Shown here in pieces: positions 1-7,017 of a stretch of DNA of 11,633 nt; position 1 is the first letter of the stretch; each line of letters opens with the position of its first letter. The stretch spans positions 1 to 11,633 of the forward strand of contig NZ_CALIBB010000152.1 of the NCBI RefSeq assembly GCF_938045595.1. The letters run 5' to 3'. Position numbers and translations under genes: made by a program. The notes beneath the pieces were generated by a model that saw nothing but the letters and a program-made list of their open reading frames with translations, had not been told where the DNA came from and did not search any database. The DNA comes from an uncultured Campylobacter sp. (lineage in GTDB: Bacteria; Campylobacterota; Campylobacteria; Campylobacterales; Campylobacteraceae).

Positions 1-1223
1 CTTCTGATGCTTGCGTGCATCGCGATCGCGCCGTCTCGCGCACGCGCGATCTGTTTTTCGCGCTGTTTCCAAATGCGCTCCATCGCGTTGCGCTCCTTAT
101 TTAAGCTCTCTTGCATACCGACGAATGCCGAAACGATCGTCTTTATCTGGTTAGCAAACTCGGGCGAGGTCAGATAGTCGTAGAGCATCGCCGTTTTGCT
201 ATCTTGATTTTGCCCCGATCTTTTGGCAAACGCAAGCGCCACGACATGTTCGCGCAAGACGGCGCAAAGCCCCTTAAATTCCTCAAACGAACAGATCCAG
301 ATGCTAGCATCGCTCGGCGCTTGGTGCAGCCTAGGGCTGTGAGGCGGCATCTGCTCGGTTACGATAACGCCGATCTGCGCGCCCTCGCCTATCATATCGT
401 CTTTGAGTTTGTCGATCCATTTGGGCTCGAAGCTTTTCGTGCGCTTGCTCTCGTATAAAATTTTACCGCAACCCGCAAACTCCCTCGTATGCACCATCTG
501 CACGCAGTCTGCGCCGCGCGCGCCCTTTTTGACCTCATCTATCTCGTCCAAAGGAAAATTTAGCCGCAGATACTCCTGTAGCGCGAGCTCCTGCACCTCG
601 CCCTGAAGCTGCTGCGAGCCCACCTCCGAGCGGCGCTTGAGCTCGTTTATTTGGCCGATTAGGCTTTGGATCTGCTCATCTTTTTGGCGGAATTTCAGCT
701 CGTTTTCCTGCGAAATTTGCTTCGAAAGCCGCTCACGCTCTTGGTTTACGCGGTTGGTTAGCTCGATCTCGGATTTGGCTTTATTCTCGGCTTCAAGCTC
801 GCTAAATTTACGCTTCTGCGCCTCCATTTCGGCCTTTATTAAATTTAGCTCGGAAATTCTTTGCGATTTTTCTTGCAGCTCCTTTTGTAAAATTTCAAAT
901 TTCGCCGCGTTTTCGCTCTCGATCTGAGATTTTGCGAGCGCTAAAATTTTCTCCCGCTCGCTGTTTAGCGCGGAATCGGTCGCCGCTTTTACGCGCTGCT
1001 CGAAGGCGTTTTCCTTCGCTTGCAGCTGCGCCAGATGCTTCGCGTACTCCTCGCGCTTAGCGGCGATCTCGGCTTCAAATTTAAGCGTGGCTTCGTTTTG
1101 CTGCTGCTGCCACTTTCGCTTCTGCTGCAAAATTTCATCTTCAAATTTGGCCTTGATATCGCGCTGCAGCGCCTCGTCTATATCGATCTGCGAGCCGCAG
1201 TGCGGGCACTTTACGTTAGCCAT
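1..1223 (-). CDS. DUF2130-type coiled-coil protein, C-terminus beyond left edge
   Basis: The gene begins with ATG at 1223-1221 and stays open to the left edge, giving 407 residues; the family is usually a little over 400 residues, so little is missing. Residues 4-12 carry a CPHCG zinc-ribbon half-site (C6, C9). Residues about 17-215 are rich in Q, E, K and R and look like one long coiled coil. The C-terminal part has the DUF2130 hallmark LYESKRTK, followed by a WIDKLKDD segment. D239 followed by E258-x-K260 resembles the spacing of a PD-(D/E)xK nuclease core; that reading is inference and no activity is known to me. No signal peptide or membrane segment is seen, so it should be cytoplasmic. 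An AGGA at 1234-1231 lies 7 nt before the start. The start lies inside the 3' end of putP (8-nt overlap, ATGGCTAA), so translation is probably coupled to the symporter, although no shared function is evident. Confidence 0.85.
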   Translation of the reverse strand, partial: MANVKCPHCGSQIDIDEALQRDIKAKFEDEILQQKRKWQQQQNEATLKFEAEIAAKREEYAKHLAQLQAKENAFEQRVKAATDSALNSEREKILALAKSQIESENAAKFEILQKELQEKSQRISELNLIKAEMEAQKRKFSELEAENKAKSEIELTNRVNQERERLSKQISQENELKFRQKDEQIQSLIGQINELKRRSEVGSQQLQGEVQELALQEYLRLNFPLDEIDEVKKGARGADCVQMVHTREFAGCGKILYESKRTKSFEPKWIDKLKDDMIGEGAQIGVIVTEQMPPHSPRLHQAPSDASIWICSFEEFKGLCAVLREHVVALAFAKRSGQNQDSKTAMLYDYLTSPEFANQIKTIVSAFVGMQESLNKERNAMERIWKQREKQIARARDGAIAMHASIR

Positions 1224-2724
1224 TTTTGTTTCCTAAACTCTGCTCTTTCATCTTTTCAAATTCCTGCGAAATTTGCGCGGCATTGGGCTCATCCGCCATC
1301 TTATCGAGCACGGAGTTGTAGCGATTTACGAGCAGTATCGCAAGCGCCGAAAAGCAAAAGCCCGGCAGCAGCTCATAAACGATCGCCGAAAGCCCCGATA
1401 AGATCCAACAAATGACCGTGATACCGCCTACTAGCATGCCTACTAGAGCCGAGAGCGCGCTCATTTTTTTAGAATACAGGCTAAAAAGCAGTACCGCTCC
1501 AAAGCTCGCGCCAAATCCCGCCCAAGCGTTTCCGACGACGTTTAGCACCGTATCGTTTGAGCCGAACGCCAAGATCGCGGCGAGCGCGGCGATGATCACG
1601 ACGGCGATACGGCTGCTTAGCGTCTGCGTGCGCTCGCTCACCTCTTTTTTATAAAACGCGAAGATAAAATCCTTCGTAACCGCGCTCGCGCTTACCAAAA
1701 GCTGGCTTGAGATGGTGCTCATAATCGCCGCCAGCACCGCAGAGATTATCACGCCTAGGATGAATGGATGAAAGAAAATTTTACCGAGCTCTAGGAAAAT
1801 TTTTTCGGGATCGTCTATGCTAAGACCTTTTTGCGAAAAATACACAAAGCCGATCAGACCGCTAAGCATCGCGCCTACTAGCCCTAGCACCATCCACGAA
1901 ATTCCGATGCGGCGCGCGCTATCAAGCTCGCGCGAGCTTCTAATCGCCATAAAGCGCACTATGATATGCGGCTGCCCGAAGTATCCAAGCCCCCAAGCAA
2001 GCAGGCCTAAAACGCCCAAGAAGCTTTGATTGTAAAATAGATCTAGGTGGCTCGCGCCGTAGAGCCGCACCTGCGCGAAAAAGGAGCTGTCCGCAGGGAT
2101 CTGCAGCGCGCGATAAGAAAACAGAGGGATCAAAATAAGCACCGCAAACATCAGCGCGCCCTGAAACGCGTCGGTGATCGCGACGGCCTTAAATCCGCCG
2201 AAAAAGGTATAAAACACGACGATTAAGATTGTAGCGACCGCGCCGTAGGTGAAATTTAGCCCGAAAAAGCTCTCAAAGGTCTTGCCGCCTGCAATGATGC
2301 CGCTGCTAACATAGAGCGTAAAAAATATGATGATCAAAAGCCCTGAGATGATGCGAAGCGTCTTGGTGCGGTCTTTAAAGCGGTTTTCTAAAAAATCTGG
2401 GATCGTGACGCTGTCGCTTGCTACCTCGGTGTAAATTCTAAGCCTTTTTGCAAGAAATTTATAGTTGCACCACGCGCCCACGCAAAGCCCTAGAGCTATC
2501 CAGATATTGCAAATCCCCGTCGCAAACATCGCGCCCGGCACTCCCAAAAGCATCCAGCCGCTCATATCGCTAGCGCCCGCGCTAAGCGCCGTTACGAATG
2601 GGCCCAGGCGGCGGTTATCGAGCAGATACTCGCTTAAGCTCGCATTCTTGTCATAATAATACCTACCTATAAAAATAAGTGCGCCGAAATATATCGCGAT
2701 TGCGCAATAGGTCCAAAAGCTCAT
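1216..2724 (-). CDS. putP: Sodium/proline symporter
   Basis: A 502-residue inner-membrane protein of the sodium:solute symporter family with about 13 hydrophobic segments, the normal length for PutP. It imports L-proline with Na+. The segment SAGASDMSGW at 48-57 is the conserved TM2 Na+/proline-site motif, with D53 matching the essential Asp55 of E. coli PutP. The segment AAIMSTISSQLLV near 332-344 places S336 and T337 at the E. coli Ser340/Thr341 Na+ ligands. The conserved GYFGQPHIIVRFMA stretch is present at about 247-260. The start ATG at 2724 has a full AGGAGG (2735-2730) five bases upstream and a promoter-like TAAAAT further up. The C-terminal tail, from about 470, is hydrophilic and cytoplasmic. 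It is the first gene of a two-gene unit with the DUF2130 gene. Proline is a known respiratory carbon source for Campylobacter, but no putA is in the window. Confidence 0.95.
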   Translation of the reverse strand: MSFWTYCAIAIYFGALIFIGRYYYDKNASLSEYLLDNRRLGPFVTALSAGASDMSGWMLLGVPGAMFATGICNIWIALGLCVGAWCNYKFLAKRLRIYTEVASDSVTIPDFLENRFKDRTKTLRIISGLLIIIFFTLYVSSGIIAGGKTFESFFGLNFTYGAVATILIVVFYTFFGGFKAVAITDAFQGALMFAVLILIPLFSYRALQIPADSSFFAQVRLYGASHLDLFYNQSFLGVLGLLAWGLGYFGQPHIIVRFMAIRSSRELDSARRIGISWMVLGLVGAMLSGLIGFVYFSQKGLSIDDPEKIFLELGKIFFHPFILGVIISAVLAAIMSTISSQLLVSASAVTKDFIFAFYKKEVSERTQTLSSRIAVVIIAALAAILAFGSNDTVLNVVGNAWAGFGASFGAVLLFSLYSKKMSALSALVGMLVGGITVICWILSGLSAIVYELLPGFCFSALAILLVNRYNSVLDKMADEPNAAQISQEFEKMKEQSLGNKNG

Positions 2725-2728
2725 CGTT

Positions 2729-2754
2729 GCCTCCTTTTAAAAAAGCTAATTTTA
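2729..2754 (-). promoter_or_regulatory. putP promoter -10 and Shine-Dalgarno
   Basis: Reading the minus strand, TAAAAT at 2754-2749 fits the Campylobacter sigma-70 -10 box and stands 24 nt before the putP ATG. A second TAAAAT-containing word lies further upstream, near 2776-2771. The run AAAAGGAGGC at 2738-2729 contains a perfect AGGAGG with a 5-nt spacer to the ATG. The box was assigned by eye; no -35 element is expected in this group. Confidence 0.5.
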
Positions 2755-2809
2755 CTCTATTTCAAATAAAATTTTACTTTCGGAATTTAGCCAGATTTTA
2801 ACGAAATTT

Positions 2810-2815
2810 TAGTAT
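2810..2815 (+). promoter_or_regulatory. Candidate -10 box for the amino acid ABC operon
   Basis: TAGTAT, preceded by the T-rich stretch ACGAAATTT, sits 36 nt before the TTG start of the permease gene. It is the best -10-like word in the divergent 127-nt gap, but it matches TATAAT only partly, so the call is tentative. Confidence 0.35.
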
Positions 2816-2851
2816 TCTTGCCGTTTAAATTTTAAGAAAAAGGCGCCTTGG

Positions 2852-3556
2852 TTGAACGAGAAAATTTTAAAGGTCGTATTTGTTTTGACTGTAATCGCCG
2901 TGGGGCTTTATTTCACCTATCCCGAACTGAGCGAAGCGCAAAAAATTTCATACGCCAAAAGCTACGGTATTACTCTTATTTTGACCTCCGGCGGCATTGT
3001 GATCGGTATCGCATTAGGATTTATGCTGGCATTTTTAAAATTTCTAAACAATAAATTTTTAAGCTTCATTATCGACGAATACGTAGACATCATCCGCGGA
3101 ACTCCAATCGTTATCCAGCTGATGGTGTTCGTGTTTATTATCTTTGCTACGTGGAGCAATAATATCGCAGCTGCGATCTTTGCGCTGGGGCTTAATAGCT
3201 CAGCTTACGTCGCAGAGATCGTGCGCAGCGGCATAAACAGCGTCGATCGCGGTCAGATGGAAGCTGCGCGCGCGATGGGGCTAGGCTACGGCACGGCGAT
3301 GAAAGAGATCGTCTTTCCGCAGGCGATAAAAAACATCCTGCCTGCGCTTGCAAATGAGTTTATTAGCCTATTTAAAGAGACCTCGGTCGTGGGTCTCGTA
3401 GCAATTACTGATCTTACGTTTTTTTCAAAAAGCATGCAGGCGGCGCTTTATACCGTCCAGCCAATACTTTTTGCCGCAGTGCTTTACTATGCAAGCGTAA
3501 AATTTTTCTCGTTTTTAGTAAAAATGCTAGAAAGTAGGTTAAACCGCAATGATTGA
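2852..3556 (+). CDS. Polar amino acid ABC transporter permease (HisM/GlnP family)
   Basis: A 234-residue inner-membrane protein that forms the channel of a polar amino acid importer. An N-terminal hydrophobic segment (about 6-24) is followed by the core: helices around 38-64 and 86-111, the conserved EYVDIIRGTPIVIQL stretch at 76-90, and the EAA loop with RGQMEAARAMGLGYG (about 133-147) leading into PQAIKNILPALANEF. This loop docks on the ATPase. The start is TTG, chosen because AAGG at 2840-2843 lies 8 nt upstream and no ATG or GTG fits. The ribosome site is part of a 10-bp perfect palindrome (AAGGCGCCTT, 2840-2849). The stop overlaps the ATPase start by 8 nt (ATGATTGA). Only one permease gene is present, so it would act as a homodimer. 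The substrate cannot be read from the sequence. Confidence 0.93.
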   Translation: MNEKILKVVFVLTVIAVGLYFTYPELSEAQKISYAKSYGITLILTSGGIVIGIALGFMLAFLKFLNNKFLSFIIDEYVDIIRGTPIVIQLMVFVFIIFATWSNNIAAAIFALGLNSSAYVAEIVRSGINSVDRGQMEAARAMGLGYGTAMKEIVFPQAIKNILPALANEFISLFKETSVVGLVAITDLTFFSKSMQAALYTVQPILFAAVLYYASVKFFSFLVKMLESRLNRND

Positions 3557-4277
3557 AATATCAAATTTAACCAAATCCTACGGCAATTTATCGGTGCTAA
3601 AAGGAATTTCAAAGAGCATAAATAAAGGCGATATCGTAGCAATCATCGGTCCAAGTGGCGGCGGTAAATCAACCTTTTTGCGCTGCTTAAATCTGCTTGA
3701 AATTCCAAGCGGCGGCACTATTAAAATAGACGGCGAGGATATTACCGATAAGCACACTGATATTAATAAAATTCGCCGCAAAGTTAGTATGGTGTTTCAG
3801 CATTTCAACCTCTTTGCAAATAAAAACGTGCTGGAAAATTTAACTCTAGCGCCCATAAAAGCGGGCATTTATACTAAAGAACAAGCCTACGCAAAAGCAG
3901 AGGAGCTGCTACAAAAGGTCGGTCTTAGCGATAAGGCCTATACTTATCCGCACAAGCTTAGCGGTGGGCAAAAGCAACGCATCGCAATCGCTAGAAGTTT
4001 GGCGGTAAATCCGGACGTGATTTTATTCGACGAGCCTACCTCGGCGTTAGATCCCGAGATGATCGGCGAGGTGTTAGGTATAATGAAAGAGGTCGCCAAA
4101 GAGGGCATTACGATGCTTGTGGTAACGCACGAGATGGGCTTTGCACGCAATGTCGCGAATAGGATTTTTTTTATGGAGGGCGGTAAGATCGCTGTGGACG
4201 ATACGCCTAAAAACGTATTTGAAAATCCGCAAAATCCGAGATTGAAAGAATTTTTAAATAAAATTTTAAACCACTAA
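3549..4277 (+). CDS. Polar amino acid ABC transporter ATP-binding protein (GlnQ/HisP type)
   Basis: A 242-residue ATPase, the usual length for the GlnQ/HisP/PebC class, which powers import from the cytoplasmic face. All motifs are intact: Walker A GPSGGGKST (34-42), Q-loop Q84 in MVFQHFNLF, signature LSGGQ (137-141), Walker B VILFDE (157-162) followed by the D-loop SALD, and switch histidine H194 in VVTHEMGFA. The ATG lies inside the permease stop region (8-nt overlap), and the next gene starts 11 nt after its stop, so the three genes are one operon. Nothing is missing or odd. Substrate specificity rests with the binding protein, so a specific gene name is not given. Confidence 0.96.
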   Translation: MIEISNLTKSYGNLSVLKGISKSINKGDIVAIIGPSGGGKSTFLRCLNLLEIPSGGTIKIDGEDITDKHTDINKIRRKVSMVFQHFNLFANKNVLENLTLAPIKAGIYTKEQAYAKAEELLQKVGLSDKAYTYPHKLSGGQKQRIAIARSLAVNPDVILFDEPTSALDPEMIGEVLGIMKEVAKEGITMLVVTHEMGFARNVANRIFFMEGGKIAVDDTPKNVFENPQNPRLKEFLNKILNH

Positions 4278-4288
4278 AGGAGAGGGAA

Positions 4289-5029
4289 ATGAAAAAATTT
4301 ATGAGATTTTTAGTTGCGGGCGCTTTGCTTTGCAGTTCGCTAATCGCTAAAGACATCACCAAAGATACGCTCATCGTAGGTACAAACGCCGAGTATCCGC
4401 CGTTTGAGTTTGTGGATGAAAACTCCAAGGTTACCGGCTTTGATATGGATCTGGTAGCCGAGCTTGCCAAGCGCGCGGGGGTGAAATACGAAATTTTAAA
4501 TATGAGCTTTGACGGGCTAATCCCTGCGATTAAAAGCGGCAAGATCGATATGATCGCCTCGGGTATGAGCGCGACGCCGGCTCGTAAAAAGGCGATCGAT
4601 TTCACAAATCCTTACTACAAGGTCGAAAATTTATATGTCAAACGTAAGGACGATAGCTCGTTAAATTCCAAAGCCGACTTGCAGGGCAAGCGTCTTGCCG
4701 CGCAGCTAGGCACTATTCAGGAGCTTGCGATCAGAGACATCAAAGGCGCCGAGGTTAGCGCTACGGAGAACGTCTTTGTAGCCGTTATGTCGCTGAAGAA
4801 CAAAAAGATTGACGCACTTTGCGTGGATTCATCCGTAGGCTACGAGTATCTTAAGAAGAATGACGATCTAACCGCATTTTTTAAAGAATCCGACGGCAGC
4901 GAGGGCTTTTCGATCGCATTTGATAAGGGCAAGTATCCCGAGCTGCTCGCTAAATTTAACGCAGCGCTTGAGGAGATGAAAAAGGATGGAAGCTACGAAA
5001 AACTTTTGGAAAAGTATAATTTAAAATAA
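4289..5029 (+). CDS. Periplasmic amino acid-binding protein (SBP family 3)
   Basis: A 246-residue secreted binding protein that delivers an amino acid to the permease encoded upstream. Residues 1-20 form a signal peptide (positive start, hydrophobic core, likely cleavage after LIA at 20). C15 does not sit in a good lipobox, so a soluble periplasmic form is more likely than a lipoprotein. Family 3 landmarks are GTNAEYPPFEF (31-41), GFDMDLVAELAKR (50-62), and SGMSATPARKKAIDFTNPYY (91-110). R99 is the expected ligand carboxylate contact and D180, in ALCVDSSVGYEYL, is at the place of the ligand amine contact in HisJ/LAO proteins. Those residues indicate an alpha-amino acid, but not which one. A strong AAGGAGAGG ribosome site overlaps the stop of the ATPase gene. 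Confidence 0.95.
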   Translation: MKKFMRFLVAGALLCSSLIAKDITKDTLIVGTNAEYPPFEFVDENSKVTGFDMDLVAELAKRAGVKYEILNMSFDGLIPAIKSGKIDMIASGMSATPARKKAIDFTNPYYKVENLYVKRKDDSSLNSKADLQGKRLAAQLGTIQELAIRDIKGAEVSATENVFVAVMSLKNKKIDALCVDSSVGYEYLKKNDDLTAFFKESDGSEGFSIAFDKGKYPELLAKFNAALEEMKKDGSYEKLLEKYNLK

Positions 5030-5043
5030 TCCGCAAAATTTAG

Positions 5044-5071
5044 GCGCAAATTCCTCTCATAGAATTTGCGC
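5044..5071 (+). terminator. 10-bp perfect hairpin between ABC operon and SNase-like gene
   Basis: GCGCAAATTC (5044-5053) and GAATTTGCGC (5062-5071) are perfect inverted copies around an 8-nt loop. Flanking TAG and CCTA bases could extend the stem past a small bulge. No T-run follows on either strand, so a normal intrinsic terminator is doubtful. It may be a weak terminator, an mRNA 3'-end stabiliser for the binding-protein gene, or a structure affecting the next ribosome site (AAGAGG, 5078-5082), which starts 7 nt after the stem. Confidence 0.5.
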
Positions 5072-5088
5072 TGCCTAAGAGGAATCCT

Positions 5089-5625
5089 ATGAAAAAGATA
5101 TTTTTGACACTTGCGATTTTGCTCTGCACGCAGAGCTTTGCGGAGCAAAAAGACAGATACGGCATCGCTGCGTTTGCAGGTCTTGGCAATGATGGTAGAA
5201 GCTTTGTTTTTACTTTCAGAAAGGCTCAAAAAGATCGCTTCTTTCCCTGCGACTTAAAAAATTTAAATATAATCGCCGCGGGTGCTTCTAGGTGCATAAC
5301 GGATGCTAAGGAGCTGAAGAAATTCGACAAAGAATATAAAAAAGCTCTCGAGTCTGTGATAAAACCCGGCAAGCGCTACTACGTAAATTTAATCGATCGC
5401 GGCAATGACGCCTATGTCTGCGATGCAAGCGATCCTAAAAGCAATCTGCGATTGGACCTAGTGGCGGCGGGATTTGCCGTACCGATAACCGACGATAGCG
5501 AACTTCTTTTAAAAGCCGCCGAGGAAGCCAAAGAGGCTAAGCGCGGAATGTATAGCGCAAAATTTTGGGATGTTACCAACTGCATCCTAAACGGCGTGCC
5601 GATGCTGAAAAAGATAGATGAGTGA
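5089..5625 (+). CDS. Secreted SNase-like (thermonuclease-fold) protein, catalytic residues not evident
   Basis: A 178-residue protein with a clear signal peptide (MKKIFLTLAILLCTQSFA, cleavage after 18), so exported to the periplasm or outside. The C-terminal half resembles staphylococcal nuclease-like domains: YYVNLIDRGNDAYVCD (97-112), then LRLDLVAAGFAVP (120-132), then AAEEAKEAKRGMYSAKFWD (143-161), which matches the family's 'lv..GlA ... A...A+..+.G+W' ending. The usual catalytic R-L-x-G-I-D-x-P-E segment is not visible, and the arginine of the 'yGR' segment is also absent, so it is probably not an active nuclease of the standard kind. Four cysteines remain in the mature chain (54, 69, 111, 165) and could form disulfides. 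The ribosome site AAGAGG has a 6-nt spacer. Its stop overlaps thiE by 8 nt. The fold call is by pattern only; a hypothetical periplasmic protein is the fallback. Confidence 0.8.
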   Translation: MKKIFLTLAILLCTQSFAEQKDRYGIAAFAGLGNDGRSFVFTFRKAQKDRFFPCDLKNLNIIAAGASRCITDAKELKKFDKEYKKALESVIKPGKRYYVNLIDRGNDAYVCDASDPKSNLRLDLVAAGFAVPITDDSELLLKAAEEAKEAKRGMYSAKFWDVTNCILNGVPMLKKIDE

Positions 5626-6232
5626 AATTTACGCGCTTAGCGACGATGCCTTAACGCCGCCGCAAACTATCTTTTCGCAGATAGATGAAATTTTACGCTG
5701 CGGCGTAAAGCTCGTGCAGTATCGCAGTAAACTCGCCGCGTTGGATGAAGCCTTAATCCGCTCTCTCATCGGCCTTTGCGAAGATTACGGCGCCAAACTC
5801 ATCATCAACGACGATACGACGCTTGCCAAAAAGCTCGGCGCGCACGGCGTGCATATCGGAAAGGACGACGGCGAGACGGCGCAGGTGCGCGAGTTTTTAG
5901 GCGCGGATAAGATCATCGGCGTTAGCTGCTATGCTGATCTTGCTCGCGCGAGGCAGGCCGAGGCGCAGGGCGCTAGCTACGTAGCCTTCGGCTCGCTCAG
6001 GCGCGGCAAGACAAAGCCTGATGCGCCGCTTTGCCCCGATGCGCTCGTGCAAGAGGCGCAAAAATCTTTAAACCTTCCAATCGCCGTAATCGGCGGGATA
6101 AACCTAGAAAATCTGGATGAAATTTTAGCCATCAAGCCCGATTATATCGCGATGGTAGAGGCGATCTACAGACCCGCTTCGATCACGCAGAATTTAGCAA
6201 ATTTAAAGGAAAAAATGGATGAATATATTTGA
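5618..6232 (+). CDS. thiE: Thiamine phosphate synthase
   Basis: A 204-residue TIM-barrel enzyme that joins HMP pyrophosphate and thiazole phosphate to make thiamine phosphate in the cytoplasm; the length is normal for a single-domain ThiE. The pyrophosphate-binding QYRSK motif is at 34-38, LIINDD at 61-66 (the Mg2+ site region), GVHIGKDD at 77-84, GVSCY at 101-105, YVAFGSLRRGKTKP at 121-134 (the phosphate-binding loop; the common GPxFPTxTK form is altered to GSLRRGKTK), and IAVIGGI at 155-161. The ATG overlaps the stop of the SNase-like gene (ATGAGTGA) and has no strong ribosome site of its own, so translation probably depends on the upstream gene. No other thi gene is nearby. Confidence 0.95.
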   Translation: MSEIYALSDDALTPPQTIFSQIDEILRCGVKLVQYRSKLAALDEALIRSLIGLCEDYGAKLIINDDTTLAKKLGAHGVHIGKDDGETAQVREFLGADKIIGVSCYADLARARQAEAQGASYVAFGSLRRGKTKPDAPLCPDALVQEAQKSLNLPIAVIGGINLENLDEILAIKPDYIAMVEAIYRPASITQNLANLKEKMDEYI

Positions 6233-6995
6233 CGCCGTGATTTTAGGCATCGTCGAGGGACTGACTGAGTTTCTGCCCGTAAGCTCGACCGGACACATGA
6301 TCCTGTCTGCGAAACTGATGGGCTTGCAGCAAACCGACACGCTTAAATGCTTCGAGGTCGTTATCCAGCTAGGCTCGATCCTAGCGGTCGTGGCGATGTT
6401 TTATAAGCGGCTTTTGGTTGATTTTAAGCTCTGGTGCAAGCTCATCGTGGGCTTCATCCCCACTGCAGCGATTGGCTTTTTGCTCTATAAAAGCATCAAA
6501 TCTCTATTCGCGCCGCAGACCGTCGCCTACGCACTGATCGGCTGGGGCATTATTTTTATCGCAGTCGAGCTCTTTCGCAAGGCGCGCCCTAGGGAAGGCG
6601 AGCTAGAGCATCTGGATCAAATTTCATACGCTCAGGCCTTTATCATCGGGCTTTCGCAATGTTTTGCGATGGTACCGGGCACTTCGCGCAGCGGCGCCAC
6701 CATCATCGCAGGGCTTTTGTGCGGGCTAAGTAGAAACTTAGCCGCGCGCTTTAGCTTCCTACTCGCGATCCCTACGATGTTTGCGGCGACTTTTTACGAC
6801 ACCTATAAGAATTTAGACACCTTCGCGCAAAACTCCGACAATATCACGACCTTTCTCGTAGGCGGCGTAGTGGCGTTCGTAGTGGCGCTTGCGGCGATTA
6901 AACTATTTCTAAGTTTCGTTTCGAAGTTTGACTTCATCCCGTTTGGAATTTATAGAATTCTAATCGGCGCTATCTTTTTCATCTTCGTTTTTTAA
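6219..6995 (+). CDS. uppP: Undecaprenyl-diphosphatase
   Basis: A 258-residue integral membrane enzyme of the BacA/UppP family, which removes a phosphate from undecaprenyl diphosphate so that the lipid carrier can be reused for peptidoglycan and glycan synthesis; it also lowers bacitracin sensitivity. Both signature motifs are intact: EGLTEFLPVSSTGHM (13-27), with E13, E17 and H26 at the E. coli E17/E21/H30 positions, and PGTSRSGAT (153-161) with catalytic R157. About eight hydrophobic segments are visible. The start ATG at 6219 was preferred because AAAGGA at 6205-6210 is 8 nt upstream; an ATG at 6215 belongs to the thiE frame. The 14-nt overlap with thiE implies co-translation. Confidence 0.96.
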   Translation: MNIFDAVILGIVEGLTEFLPVSSTGHMILSAKLMGLQQTDTLKCFEVVIQLGSILAVVAMFYKRLLVDFKLWCKLIVGFIPTAAIGFLLYKSIKSLFAPQTVAYALIGWGIIFIAVELFRKARPREGELEHLDQISYAQAFIIGLSQCFAMVPGTSRSGATIIAGLLCGLSRNLAARFSFLLAIPTMFAATFYDTYKNLDTFAQNSDNITTFLVGGVVAFVVALAAIKLFLSFVSKFDFIPFGIYRILIGAIFFIFVF

Positions 6996-7017
6996 ACGCA
7001 ATCATCAAAGGAATTTC

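Noticed and set aside
111..1415. Several plus-strand frames (from 111, 403, 637 and 1020)
   Set aside because: They are opposite-strand shadows of the DUF2130 gene and the putP end; their Ser/Leu/Phe-rich composition is the mirror of the coiled coil.
4207..4605. 132-codon minus-strand frame
   Set aside because: It is antisense to the end of the ATPase gene and the start of the binding-protein gene; a shadow of strong genes.
4993..5229. 78-codon minus-strand frame over the hairpin
   Set aside because: It overlaps the 5' end of the SNase-like gene, which has a clear signal peptide and ribosome site, and has no support of its own.
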